Assembly: GCF_005884405.1 (NCBI RefSeq) | Contig: NZ_VCAO01000001.1 | Span: 1 to 64,000, forward strand | Direction: 5' to 3' | DNA: 64,000 bases | Source: Qipengyuania marisflavi | GTDB lineage: Bacteria; Pseudomonadota; Alphaproteobacteria; Sphingomonadales; Sphingomonadaceae | Part shown: positions 45,940-54,119 of the stretch, in pieces | Position numbering within the stretch: the first letter of the stretch is position 1 | How the letters are laid out: every line of letters begins with the position of its first letter | Program-made: the position numbers and the translations under genes | The notes under the pieces: model-generated | The model's input: the letters and a program-made list of their open reading frames with translations, nothing else | Databases searched by the model: none | Told to the model about the DNA's origin: nothing

Positions 45940-45966
45940 TACGTTCGCCCTTGCCGCGTCCCTCAA
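45940..45966 (-). promoter_or_regulatory. ECF-type promoter before the APC permease unit
   Basis: On the minus strand TTGAGGG (45966-45960), 16 bp, then CGTA (45943-45940), 51 bp before the start at 45889. It has the same two elements and exact spacing as four other sites at 47628, 47664, 49018 and 54550. The remaining part of the 45890-46101 gap shows no gene I can support. Confidence 0.75.
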
Positions 45967-46101
45967 AAAACTTTCAGGACAAAGCCGGAGAGTTGCGTTT
46001 TGCTCGGGGCGCTCGAGCAAATTGCGGCCTAAAGCGGACTGCCTGCGCGACCGAAAAACGCTCCGCGAGTTTCAAGGCAAGCGGCCATCGCCGCCGATCT
46101 G

Positions 46102-46377
46102 CTACGTCCTGAATCGGTTCCGGAAAAATCGCAGCATTGGCACCCCAATGATCGCGATGTACCAACCGTACAAAAAGCTGCCGAGAGCGCCTGCCAGAAA
46201 GCCCGAGATGGTCAGCCATTCGAACCCGGGAAGCAGCGGCGCCCACGCTTCGTGCATATGCGCCTGTTCGGGCGCGAGCAGGCCGAAACCGATGCAGATC
46301 AGGTAGCTGAAAAGCAGGAAGAGGCTGAGTGTCCAGCCCCATATCAGTATTGAGGTTTTGACCGAATAGTCTGACAT
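46102..46377 (-). CDS. DUF5676 family small membrane protein
   Basis: A 91-residue protein with two hydrophobic segments (about 10-32 and 55-80) and the DUF5676 pattern APLLPGFEWLTISGFLAGALGSFLYGWYIAIIGVP. The family is usually found in copper, silver and mercury resistance islands; the function is not known. It follows DUF411 by 44 bp and probably ends the three-gene unit led by the methyltransferase at 47572. Confidence 0.85.
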   Translation of the reverse strand: MSDYSVKTSILIWGWTLSLFLLFSYLICIGFGLLAPEQAHMHEAWAPLLPGFEWLTISGFLAGALGSFLYGWYIAIIGVPMLRFFRNRFRT

Positions 46378-46421
46378 GATGGTCCTCCGTTAGAGTTGGC
46401 GCTGAGATGGCTTGTCCATGG

Positions 46422-46889
46422 TCACGGGTAGGATGCGAAAACGCGCTGCCCGCCTGAGCCGAAGGCGATGACATCATACGGCTGCACCCGGTCCCCGGCT
46501 TCCATTCCGGGCGAGCCAAGCGGCATTCCGGGCACAGCCAGGCCTGCCACGCCTTCGGGGCTTTCGCGTAATAGTTTCGCGATGGCATCGGCGGGCACGT
46601 GGCCTTCGATGATATAGCCATCGACTTCCATCGTGTGGCACGACCACAGATCCTGCGACACACCCCTGGCTGTCTTGAGCGCAGCCATGTCGTCGGTGTC
46701 GACCGAGGCGACCTCTGCTTCGAGTCCGTGTTCTACGTGACCGGCCCAATTGAGACAGCAGCCGCACCCTGCGTCGCGGAACATGGTGTAGGTCGCGGCC
46801 TGGGCCGCATTCGAGCAGGCTGCAATGGCGAGGAGGAGCGAGGCCGCCAGCGAACGGCGTAGCGGTCTCGAATCTTTCATGAGGTTCAT
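46422..46889 (-). CDS. DUF411 (CopG-like) periplasmic metal-binding protein
   Basis: A 155-residue exported protein with a signal peptide (AIAACSNAAQA), a thioredoxin-like opening TYTMFRDAGCGCCLNWAGHVE with CGCC, and the DUF411 core LWSCHTMEVDGYIIEGHVPADAI and GLAVPGMPLGSPGME. DUF411 proteins bind copper and are linked to copper resistance. An intact copy sits here and a broken paralogue is at 56630-57077. It overlaps the methyltransferase stop by 4 nt, so they are co-translated. Confidence 0.92.
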   Translation of the reverse strand: MNLMKDSRPLRRSLAASLLLAIAACSNAAQAATYTMFRDAGCGCCLNWAGHVEHGLEAEVASVDTDDMAALKTARGVSQDLWSCHTMEVDGYIIEGHVPADAIAKLLRESPEGVAGLAVPGMPLGSPGMEAGDRVQPYDVIAFGSGGQRVFASYP

Positions 46890-47572
46890 TGAGCATTGCC
46901 TTTCTTGATGCCGCGCCAGAGAGAAATGGTTCCGGTCGCGGTATGGATACGATCGAGCAATTCGGCGTCCGCGAAAATCTCGGCGAGCAATTTCTCGACG
47001 GCTCCGTCGGCGCTCGGCTGGGTGTCCTTGACGCCGTCGAGAAGCTGAACGCTCGAACGGAACAGCGCGCGCATGAGTGGAGCATCCTGCCGCATATAGT
47101 CGGCAATCAGCGCCATGCCCCCGGGGGCGAGCAGGTTCTCGATCTGGTCGAGGATCGCGCGCTTTTGCGATACGGGGACCTGGTGAAGGACGAGGCTGCT
47201 GACGATCTTGTTTGGCCGCCAGCCGTCGGAAAGCTCGAGACTATCGAGAAAGCCGTTGTGCCACCGGACCATATCGGCTCCGGCACCGAACTTGCGCTGC
47301 GCGATAGCCAGCGCTGCGGGGTCGGGCTCAACGCCGATGAAGCCGGCTTCGGGGCAGTTGGCCATCAGCGCCCTGAGCAAGGTCCCGGTGCCGCACCCGA
47401 CATCGATGACCTTGTCGCCGGGCAGCAATGCGGCCTTTTCGACGATTGCGCGGCGCCACCGTCTCTCGCGCGTAAAGACTGCGATCGCGCGATCATAGAA
47501 CGGCGTGAGCCAGCTTTTGCCCAGCGGCGGAGTGAACTCGCGCTCTTTTGGCGGAACTGCCGCGCTTTTCAT
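46886..47572 (-). CDS. SAM-dependent methyltransferase in the ECF-controlled block
   Basis: A 228-residue class I methyltransferase with motif I VIDVGCGTGTLLRAL, motif II around GFIGVEPDPAAL and post-motif ILDQIENLLAPGGMALIADY. It is unlike the UbiE-type enzyme at 19323 in detail. The substrate is unknown. It is the first gene of a minus-strand unit with DUF411 and DUF5676. An ECF-type promoter lies 56-82 bp upstream, divergent from the sigma cassette. Confidence 0.85.
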   Translation of the reverse strand: MKSAAVPPKEREFTPPLGKSWLTPFYDRAIAVFTRERRWRRAIVEKAALLPGDKVIDVGCGTGTLLRALMANCPEAGFIGVEPDPAALAIAQRKFGAGADMVRWHNGFLDSLELSDGWRPNKIVSSLVLHQVPVSQKRAILDQIENLLAPGGMALIADYMRQDAPLMRALFRSSVQLLDGVKDTQPSADGAVEKLLAEIFADAELLDRIHTATGTISLWRGIKKGNAQ

Positions 47573-47627
47573 GCCATGGCTCCTATTCGACGCTGGTACT
47601 TGCCGCTGTTGCTTGACTTACTCCTCT

Positions 47628-47654
47628 TACGCGTCGCCGACCCGCACCCCTCAA
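47628..47654 (-). promoter_or_regulatory. ECF-type promoter before the methyltransferase-DUF411 unit
   Basis: On the minus strand TTGAGGG (47654-47648), 16 bp, CGTA (47631-47628), 56 bp before the start at 47572. Its -35 stands back to back with that of the opposite promoter at 47664, the two forming CCCTCAA-N9-TTGAGGG. Confidence 0.8.
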
Positions 47655-47663
47655 AAAAGAAAC

Positions 47664-47690
47664 TTGAGGGTTTGCGCGAAGCATCGCGTA
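47664..47690 (+). promoter_or_regulatory. ECF-type autoregulatory promoter before the cnrYXH-like cassette
   Basis: TTGAGGG (47664-47670), 16 bp, CGTA (47687-47690), followed by TAG and an AGGAG ribosome site before ATG 47721. ECF loci are commonly autoregulated, which supports assigning this motif to the sigma factor encoded just downstream. Confidence 0.82.
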
Positions 47691-47720
47691 TAGGAACCGT
47701 GCAACCGACAGGAGCAAGGG

Positions 47721-48017
47721 ATGCGTGACAATCAGACACTCGATGCGATGCTCGGCACCATGGCCTCGCAGAAGGCTGGCGACGTGCCGCCCGACTTCAT
47801 GAACGGCGTCTGGCAGCGCGCAGGGCAGCTGGGGGAAATTGCCGATCAGCGGCGCAGAATGGCCTTGTTCGCCGGTCTGTTTGTCGTCGGCCTAACGGCA
47901 GGCGCAGGGACCAGCGGATGGCCGTCCGAAAACGGCGCTCCTACAGAAATTGTTGGCGAGAGCCTCGTTGGCGGAGAATCCCTGTCACCCGCTGCATTGC
48001 TTCATGTGGGGTCATAG
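47721..48017 (+). CDS. CnrY-like small membrane anti-sigma factor (putative)
   Basis: A 98-residue protein with a cytoplasmic N-terminal half (about 1-45), one membrane helix (about 46-65, MALFAGLFVVGLTAGAGTSG) and a short periplasmic tail. Size, topology and place directly before a CnrX-like sensor and an ECF sigma factor match CnrY (95 residues), which holds CnrH inactive at the membrane. Sequence similarity to CnrY itself cannot be judged by eye, so this call is mostly by organisation. AGGAG precedes the ATG; the gene ends 3 bp before the sensor. Confidence 0.7.
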   Translation: MRDNQTLDAMLGTMASQKAGDVPPDFMNGVWQRAGQLGEIADQRRRMALFAGLFVVGLTAGAGTSGWPSENGAPTEIVGESLVGGESLSPAALLHVGS

Positions 48018-48020
48018 ACG

Positions 48021-48455
48021 TTGAAGAAGTTTCACCTTGTCCTTGCGGTCCTGCTGGCGGCGCTCGCCGGATGCCTAGGAGCGCTTGCCGCCGATCGCTG
48101 GGCCAACAACGATGCCGAGGGCGGCCTGCACCAGTTCGTGCACGATGAGCTGTCGCTCACGGCTGACCAGGAGCAGCGGCTCGATGCGCTCGAAGCGCGT
48201 TTCGCGGTAGAACAGGCAAGGCTCGAAGCCTCTGCGCGCGCAGCCAACGCCCAGCTCGCCCAGGCAATGGAAACCGAGCAAGAATACGGGCCCGAAGTCA
48301 GTGCCGCGATCGACGAGGTGCATGCGCGCATGGGCGATTTGCAAAAAGCGACCGTGCGCCACGTCTTCGACATGCGGGAAATTCTCGATTCCGATCAGCA
48401 GCTCCAGTTCGACCGGAAAGTGTCCGCGGCCCTCACGCGCGATCCGCGTGACTGA
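48021..48455 (+). CDS. CnrX-like periplasmic heavy-metal sensor
   Basis: A 144-residue protein with an N-terminal membrane anchor (about 5-24) and an all-helical periplasmic domain of the metal-resistance/CnrX type. Its residues His37, His41, Glu58, His114 and Met118 reproduce the spacing of the CnrX nickel/cobalt ligands His42, His46, Glu63, His119 and Met123 exactly. The sensor probably passes a metal signal to the CnrY-like protein to free the sigma factor. The start is TTG at 48021 behind GGGG. It is followed by the sigma gene after 6 bp. Confidence 0.88.
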   Translation: MKKFHLVLAVLLAALAGCLGALAADRWANNDAEGGLHQFVHDELSLTADQEQRLDALEARFAVEQARLEASARAANAQLAQAMETEQEYGPEVSAAIDEVHARMGDLQKATVRHVFDMREILDSDQQLQFDRKVSAALTRDPRD

Positions 48456-48461
48456 CCAGCC

Positions 48462-49028
48462 TTGGCAGCGGTGGATGACACTTCGGATGAAGCTCTGATC
48501 GGGCGGGCGATAGCCGGTGACAAGCGGGCGTTCACAGCTCTCGTCGAGAGCGAGATCGCCCGGTTGATTGCGCTTGCCACGCGCATGCTGGGTTCACCAT
48601 CGCGGGCCGAAGATGTCGTTCAGGACGGTCTCGCGTCGGTCTGGCTGACACGTCATCGCCTCGATCCGAGCAAGCCCATCGGTCCCTATTTGACGACAAT
48701 CGTTCTCAACCGGTGCCGCGACAAGCTCCGCCGCAGGAAAGTTATTGGCTTCCTTGGTTTGCCGGATGGGCGGGAAGCCGACGCCGTTGCCGACGATGCC
48801 CCTAATCCCGAAAATGTTGCCGGAGCCCGCGAACAGCTGCGGCTGGTCCAGGCCGAAATCGGGCGCTTGCCGGTGCGCCTACAAGAGGCGCTCGTGCTGG
48901 TCACTGTCGAGGGGTACAGCCAGGCCGAGGCTGCCGAGCTGCTCGGCACCACCGAGAAAGCCGTCGAGACGCGCATCTATCGTGCGCGCAACCGGCTGAA
49001 GGAGCGGTTCGAAAAGTTTGAGGGGTAG
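48462..49028 (+). CDS. ECF sigma factor (CnrH-like)
   Basis: A 188-residue group 4 sigma factor with region 2 (ALIGRAIAGDKRAFTALVE ... RAEDVVQDGLASVWL) and region 4 (LPVRLQEALVLVTVEGYSQAEAAELLGTTEKAVETRIYRAR); the linker is short. It directs RNA polymerase to stress promoters when released from the anti-sigma factor. The start is TTG at 48462, 6 bp after the sensor gene, consistent with translational coupling. A promoter for copA overlaps its last codons. The repeated TTGAGGG-N16-CGTA motif in the block is proposed as its target. Confidence 0.93.
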   Translation: MAAVDDTSDEALIGRAIAGDKRAFTALVESEIARLIALATRMLGSPSRAEDVVQDGLASVWLTRHRLDPSKPIGPYLTTIVLNRCRDKLRRRKVIGFLGLPDGREADAVADDAPNPENVAGAREQLRLVQAEIGRLPVRLQEALVLVTVEGYSQAEAAELLGTTEKAVETRIYRARNRLKERFEKFEG

Positions 49029-49044
49029 GGCAGCTGACCGCGTA
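49018..49044 (+). promoter_or_regulatory. ECF-type promoter before copAB
   Basis: TTGAGGG (49018-49024), 16 bp, CGTA (49041-49044), 32 bp before the start at 49077. The -35 overlaps the stop end of the sigma gene, so copAB can be raised above the level of the regulatory cassette. Confidence 0.8.
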
Positions 49045-49076
49045 TGTGACGGTATACGCATTTTCAGGAGCCCCCT

Positions 49077-50927
49077 ATGCCTGCCCTCAATCGCCGAAGA
49101 TTCCTTGGAACAAGTGCTAGCGGGCTGGGCCTGCTTGGTCTCTCCGGTGCCATGCCGGCCTGGGCGCGCGGCGCGGACATCCTTGCAGGAAACGCCCGCA
49201 AAGGGCTGGATGAAGTATCCGGGCCGAATATCGACCTCACTGTCGCGCGGTCTGCCTTTGCAACCGGCAACAGACGCGGCGGCGCCATCGCCGTCAACGG
49301 CACGATCCCCGGCCCGTTGTTGCGTTTGAAGGAAGGCACGACCGTCCGATTGAACGTCCATAACCAGCTCGAGGAAGACACCTCGATCCACTGGCACGGG
49401 CTGCTCGTGCCATTCGAACTCGACGGGGTGCCAGGTGTAAGCTTCCCCGGCGTCAAGCCCGGAGAGACCTTCACCGCTGAATTCCCGGTGCGCCAGTCGG
49501 GCACCTACTGGTGGCACTCGCATAGCGGCCTGCAGGAACAGGCCGGGCATTACGGCGCCATTGTGGTGGATCCGGCTGGACCCGATCCGGTCCAGGCGGA
49601 CCGCGAATATATCGTGGTGCTCAGCGAATTCAGCGAAATGTCGCCCCACACGATTTTCGACAAGCTCAAGAAGGGCGAAGGCTACTTCAACTACAACATG
49701 AATACCTGGACCGACGACTATCCGCTTTCGGGCGAGGATCGCCGGATGTGGGCGAGAATGCGTATGATGCCGACCGACCTTAGCGATGTGTCGGCCCCAG
49801 CCTACACTTACCTGCTGAACGGTCATGGCCCGCTCGACAATCTGGAATATCTCTTCCGTCCGGGCGAGCGCGTGCGGCTGCGCTTCATCAATGCCGGGGC
49901 CATGACCTTCTTCAATATCCGCATTCCAGGCCTGCCGATGACCGTCGTTCAAGCCGACGGGCAGAACGTCGAGCCGGTCGAAGTGGACGAGTTCCAGATC
50001 GGCGTCGCGGAGACCTACGACGTCGTCGTGACGCCGGGTGAGCAGCAGGCGTACACATTGGTGGCCGAGTCGGTGGATAGGTCCGGAATGGGGATCGCAA
50101 CGCTTGCGAGCGCGCCTGGCGCGCGCGCGGCCATTCCGCCGCTGCGCGATCCCCCGCTTCTGACCATGGCTGATATGGGCATGAGCGGTATGGACCACGG
50201 GGCTGGCAGCAACGATGCCGGTATGACCGGCATGGATCATGGCGCCGGCGGTATGGCCGGAATGGACCACGGATCGAGCGGAGCGGCTGGCGCGGATGGG
50301 ATGTCCGGTATGGATGGCGGTTCGGCGGAGATGGCCGGAATGGCTGGCATGGCGGGAGGTATGCAGATGCGCGATACATCGCTCCTGCCTCCCGACGTGA
50401 AGGTCGGGCCCGGTCTCGACATGGTCTCGATGAACCCGGTCGACCGTATGGGCGACCCCGGCATCGGCCTTGCCGATGTCCCCCACCGCACCCTCGACTA
50501 TCGCAAGCTCCGCTCGCTGACACCTCATCAGGAGGGGCGGACTCCCTCGCGGCGGATGGAAATCCATCTCACCGGGAACATGGAACGCTATATGTGGTCG
50601 TTCGACGGCAAGAAGTTCTCCGCCGTCTCCGACGAGCCGATCCGCTTTGCCTATAACGAACGCGTGCGTGTCAAATTGATAAACAACACGATGATGGCGC
50701 ACCCGATCCACTTGCATGGGCACTTCTTCGAACTGGTTAACGGCGCACCTGCCGATCGTCAGCCGCTCAAGCACACGGTTAACGTGCAGCCGGGCGGCAG
50801 CGCGCAGTTCGACCTGACGGCGGACGAGCCGGGCGACTGGGCCTTCCACTGCCACCTTCTCTACCACATGCATGCCGGGATGTTTCAGATCGTCACTGTC
50901 GCCAATCCCGATGGGAGCGAAGCATGA
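49077..50927 (+). CDS. copA: CopA/PcoA-type multicopper oxidase
   Basis: A 616-residue periplasmic oxidase with a Tat signal (NRRRFLGTSASGLGLLGLSG), copper motifs SIHWHGLLV (about 104), WWHSHSG (about 144), HPIHLHGHFFE (about 541) and HCHLLYHMHAGM (about 591), and a Met/His/Gly-rich insert at about 364-430 with repeated GMDHG units. This is the PcoA/CopA layout. It oxidises and sequesters copper in the periplasm and works with the outer-membrane CopB. It differs in type from the shorter oxidase at 36135. It overlaps copB by 4 nt. Confidence 0.95.
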   Translation: MPALNRRRFLGTSASGLGLLGLSGAMPAWARGADILAGNARKGLDEVSGPNIDLTVARSAFATGNRRGGAIAVNGTIPGPLLRLKEGTTVRLNVHNQLEEDTSIHWHGLLVPFELDGVPGVSFPGVKPGETFTAEFPVRQSGTYWWHSHSGLQEQAGHYGAIVVDPAGPDPVQADREYIVVLSEFSEMSPHTIFDKLKKGEGYFNYNMNTWTDDYPLSGEDRRMWARMRMMPTDLSDVSAPAYTYLLNGHGPLDNLEYLFRPGERVRLRFINAGAMTFFNIRIPGLPMTVVQADGQNVEPVEVDEFQIGVAETYDVVVTPGEQQAYTLVAESVDRSGMGIATLASAPGARAAIPPLRDPPLLTMADMGMSGMDHGAGSNDAGMTGMDHGAGGMAGMDHGSSGAAGADGMSGMDGGSAEMAGMAGMAGGMQMRDTSLLPPDVKVGPGLDMVSMNPVDRMGDPGIGLADVPHRTLDYRKLRSLTPHQEGRTPSRRMEIHLTGNMERYMWSFDGKKFSAVSDEPIRFAYNERVRVKLINNTMMAHPIHLHGHFFELVNGAPADRQPLKHTVNVQPGGSAQFDLTADEPGDWAFHCHLLYHMHAGMFQIVTVANPDGSEA

Positions 50928-52240
50928 AGATTCGTATTACCAGCCTGCTCGCATCGATCGCAGTCGGCTCAGTTCTCGCCTCCCCCGCTGCGGCGCAGCA
51001 TGCCGGTCATTCGCCCGCGGAGCCGCAGCAGAGCGCCGAGGCGCAGGCTGACGCCAAGACAAAGTGCGAAGAAGAAGCCCAGCGCCATCGCGCGATGGGG
51101 CACCCGGTAGCCGAAGGAGCTTGCGAACCAGTGGCCCAGCCTGAAGTTGCCATGGATCATTCGACGATGGACCATTCGACTATGTCTCATGGTTCGACGA
51201 CCGCTCAGGATGGTCATTCGGGCATGGCAATGCCGATGGACGCTGCCCGTCCGGAGACTACACCCGGGAGTCATGAAGGAATGGATCATGGCTCGATGCC
51301 GCATGGCACGCCTGCCGAAGGCGCGATGGATCATTCGCAGATGAACCAAGGCGACATGGGTCAGGCGGAAGCCAGCAACTCGTCGATGGACCATGGGCAG
51401 ATGGATCACAGCCAGATGAACCATGGGCAGACGGGATCGCAGGATATGCAGGGCATGGACCATTCGGCGATGCAGATGGGCTCGAACGACGATATCCCGC
51501 TGCTGCCGCCTCCTCCCGAAGCCGGGAGCGGTCCCGCGCGCGCGGCGGTCGCGATCTGGGGCGAGGAAGCCATGAACGAAGCGCGGCGCGAACTTGTCCG
51601 CGAGACCGACGGCGGGATGCGCTTCTGGTTTCAGGGCGACCGGCTCGAATACCGCGCCCGCGAGGGAGTGGATGGATATCTTTGGGACATCCAGGGCTAT
51701 TATGGTGGTGATATCGACAAGTTCTGGTTCAAATCCGAGGGCGAAGGCAGCTTCGGTGAGCCTGTCGAGGGAGCCGAAGTCCAGGCACTCTGGAGCCGGG
51801 CGATCGCTCCCTTTTTCGACCTACAGACAGGTGTGCGCCAGGATTTAACAGGACCCGAGCGCACCCATGCTGTCATTGGCATACAGGGCATTGCTCCCTA
51901 CCAGTTCGAGGTCGACGTTGCAGCGTTCGTATCGAACAAGGGTGATGTAACCGCGCGCTTCGAGGGCGAGCTTGATCAGCGCATCACGCAGCGGCTGATC
52001 CTCCAGCCGCGAGCCGAAATCGCTCTTTCGGCTCAGGATATTCCCGAACTCGGCATTGGCGCTGGCCTCGACCGGATCGAGGCAGGTCTGCGTCTTCGCT
52101 ACGAGTTCGCACGCGAATTCGCGCCCTATGTCGGCGTCTCCCAGGAGTGGCGGATCGGTCAGAGTGCCGATTTTGCACGCGCCGCAGGGGAAGACCCTAG
52201 CGTGACGAATTACGTCGTGGGCATGCGATTCTGGTTTTAA
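50924..52240 (+). CDS. copB: CopB/PcoB outer-membrane copper resistance protein
   Basis: A 438-residue exported protein: signal peptide (SPAAAQH), a long Met/His/Asp-rich region at about 10-195 with many MDHS/MDHG repeats, then a beta-barrel domain (about 200-438) typical of CopB, including RYEFAREFAPYVGVSQEWRIGQSADFARAAG and a terminal GMRFWF suitable for outer-membrane insertion. It probably binds or exports copper. The His/Met-rich part is longer than in many homologues. It starts within the copA stop. Confidence 0.93.
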   Translation: MKIRITSLLASIAVGSVLASPAAAQHAGHSPAEPQQSAEAQADAKTKCEEEAQRHRAMGHPVAEGACEPVAQPEVAMDHSTMDHSTMSHGSTTAQDGHSGMAMPMDAARPETTPGSHEGMDHGSMPHGTPAEGAMDHSQMNQGDMGQAEASNSSMDHGQMDHSQMNHGQTGSQDMQGMDHSAMQMGSNDDIPLLPPPPEAGSGPARAAVAIWGEEAMNEARRELVRETDGGMRFWFQGDRLEYRAREGVDGYLWDIQGYYGGDIDKFWFKSEGEGSFGEPVEGAEVQALWSRAIAPFFDLQTGVRQDLTGPERTHAVIGIQGIAPYQFEVDVAAFVSNKGDVTARFEGELDQRITQRLILQPRAEIALSAQDIPELGIGAGLDRIEAGLRLRYEFAREFAPYVGVSQEWRIGQSADFARAAGEDPSVTNYVVGMRFWF

Positions 52241-52256
52241 GAGAAGGAAATATACA

Positions 52257-52817
52257 ATGAGGATAAGACTATCTCTAAGCGCGGTCGCCCTGGCCTTGGC
52301 TGCAGGCGGCACTCCCGCCCTGGCACAATCCATGGATCATTCCGCGCACTCGGACCCTATGGCTTCGACGCAGATGGACCATACGGAGCAGGGCATGAAC
52401 CACGCCGAGCATATGGATGCGATGAATGATGACGTTGCGGAAGCCGAGGCGGTTCTGACATCATATCGGGATGCCCTGACGTCGCGCGATGCAGAGGCCA
52501 TGGCCGCGCTGTTTGCCGAGGAATCCTTCGTTTACGAAAACGGCAAGGCGGAAGGCAGCTTCACGTATTACATGGAGCATCACCTGGGACCGGAACTCGA
52601 TGCAATAACCAGCTTCACCTTCGGCGAACCGACGCTCGCAGTCACCCGGATGGGACATATGGCGTATGGCCGCGAATCGTACACCTATCGGATCGAACTG
52701 GCCGACGGCCGCGTGATCGACCGCGAAGGCGTTGCGACCTCGGTGCTTGCCCATGATGCGGATGGCTGGAAGATCGTTCAGTACCATTCGTCGTCACGAG
52801 CGCCGCGTAACAACTGA
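52257..52817 (+). CDS. Exported NTF2/SnoaL-like protein with His/Met-rich N-terminus
   Basis: A 186-residue protein with a signal peptide (GTPALAQS), a His/Met-rich linker (MDHSAHSDPMASTQMDHTEQG ... HAEHMD) and an NTF2-like domain (about 60-180; LTSYRDALTSRDAEAMAALFAEE, and VIDREGVATSVLAHDADGWKIVQYHSS). NTF2-like proteins have varied roles; the N-terminal repeat resembles that of copB, suggesting copper binding. AAGGA precedes the ATG. It follows copB by 16 bp and precedes the PepSY gene by 20 bp. Confidence 0.83.
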   Translation: MRIRLSLSAVALALAAGGTPALAQSMDHSAHSDPMASTQMDHTEQGMNHAEHMDAMNDDVAEAEAVLTSYRDALTSRDAEAMAALFAEESFVYENGKAEGSFTYYMEHHLGPELDAITSFTFGEPTLAVTRMGHMAYGRESYTYRIELADGRVIDREGVATSVLAHDADGWKIVQYHSSSRAPRNN

Positions 52818-52837
52818 TTTGATCGGGGGAACACCGA

Positions 52838-53572
52838 TTGGCGACACGCTCTTTCAAGCTGCGTCTGCATGTGCTGGGCAGCAAGCTTCACAAATGGCTG
52901 GCAGTCTTTGTCGGCGTCCAGGTGCTTCTATGGATGGCCACCGGGGCGCTGATGTCGTTCCTCGACATCGAAGAGGTCCGGTCCGAACATGTCGTTTCGC
53001 GCGCACCGGAGGTTCTGCCCGCTAATGCTGCCATGCCCGAGTGGCTCGATAGCAGGGAGGGGGTGGTTTCCCTTGCGACGCGCGCGGTCGGCGGCAGGAC
53101 AGTAACCGAGATCCGTCGGGACGATGAAAGCGTCTCGCTCCGCGACCCGAACAGCGGCGCTCTCCTTTCGCCTCTTTCGAGCGCGAGCGCACAGGCCATC
53201 GCTCGCCATGCTTGGACGGGGCCACCAACCACCATAGCGACCACGCGCCTCATCGAAGGTGCTGTCGGGACCGAATTCCGGGGTCCGTTCCCCGCGTGGC
53301 AGATTACCTATGGCGATGAGGACAATACCCGCGTCTACATCGATGCATCGAGCGGCTCGGTGCTCGCTGCCCGCAGCGACACCTGGCGTCTGTTCGATTT
53401 TATCTGGGGGCTGCATATCATGGACTGGACGCAGCGCGACCGCATCAACAGCTGGTGGCTGCTACTGTTCGGGATCGGCGGGACAATCATCGCGGTTTCG
53501 GGCTTTGTCCTGCTTGCCAACCGGTTTCCCAGGATCAGGCGGCGGGCGAAACATGTGCCGAATGCCCCCTGA
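52838..53572 (+). CDS. PepSY-domain membrane protein
   Basis: A 244-residue protein with an N-terminal membrane helix (LHKWLAVFVGVQVLLWMATGALMSF), a periplasmic PepSY region (about 60-180, containing DNTRVYIDASSGSVLAARSDTWRLFDFIWGLHIMDW) and a C-terminal helix (LLLFGIGGTIIAVSGFVLLANRF). This resembles a half of PiuB/PepSY-TM proteins found in iron and copper operons, which may be ferric or cupric reductase-like. The start is TTG at 52838. It is the last gene of the copAB unit. Confidence 0.82.
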   Translation: MATRSFKLRLHVLGSKLHKWLAVFVGVQVLLWMATGALMSFLDIEEVRSEHVVSRAPEVLPANAAMPEWLDSREGVVSLATRAVGGRTVTEIRRDDESVSLRDPNSGALLSPLSSASAQAIARHAWTGPPTTIATTRLIEGAVGTEFRGPFPAWQITYGDEDNTRVYIDASSGSVLAARSDTWRLFDFIWGLHIMDWTQRDRINSWWLLLFGIGGTIIAVSGFVLLANRFPRIRRRAKHVPNAP

Positions 53573-53585
53573 AGCCGCTCCCAGT

Positions 53586-54026
53586 TTAATCAGGTTCGGC
53601 TCGGGCAAAGCGGACCAGAAGGATCGTTAGCGCGGGCACGATCGTCCACATCGCGATCGGGATCAGCGCCAGTCCCGTCACTGGCTCTTGCGGCATCAAC
53701 TCGCTGTAGCGCCAGCTCAGGAAACTGTTTGCCGGAAGCGATGTGGCGATCATTTCGACGGCGATCGCGACGACAAGCCCGAAGCCGAAATAGATCGCAT
53801 AGGGCATTTTGGCGGCTTGCCAGAGCCACGCGTGCCCGCCACGTAATCCTGCAAGGCTATAAGCTGTCAGCAGGATCACGCCATCGCCCAGGCTTGCAAT
53901 GCCGCAGCGAATGGTCCGCTCGAAGGGTTCGAGATCACCCGGTTCGAAGAATGGCATCTGGAAAATCTCCCAGACGAACGCGATCAGGCTCCCGCAAATA
54001 AGGATCAGCCAATGGGTTCTGGTCAT
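53586..54026 (-). CDS. Membrane protein of unknown function
   Basis: A 146-residue protein with four hydrophobic segments (about 5-22, 45-63, 75-97, 118-140). A conserved-looking opening, WLILICGSLIAFVWEIFQMPFF, suggests a real family of unnamed inner-membrane proteins. It is convergent with the PepSY gene (13 bp apart). The start at 54026 is preferred to 54092 because it begins just before the first helix. No motif indicates its function; location points to the copper block. Confidence 0.68.
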   Translation of the reverse strand: MTRTHWLILICGSLIAFVWEIFQMPFFEPGDLEPFERTIRCGIASLGDGVILLTAYSLAGLRGGHAWLWQAAKMPYAIYFGFGLVVAIAVEMIATSLPANSFLSWRYSELMPQEPVTGLALIPIAMWTIVPALTILLVRFARAEPD

Positions 54027-54119
54027 GTTGCAGGTACGCCCGAAAAATCTGCGCCAGCAAATAGCAAGCGGCCGGATTTCCACTTCCTGCATAGCGCCTT
54101 CGCTGCCCCAAAGCCCGGA

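Noticed and set aside
48879-50873. A 664-codon open frame opposite copA
   Set aside because: Antisense of the GMDHG-repeat oxidase gives His/Ala-rich nonsense repeats; no independent support.
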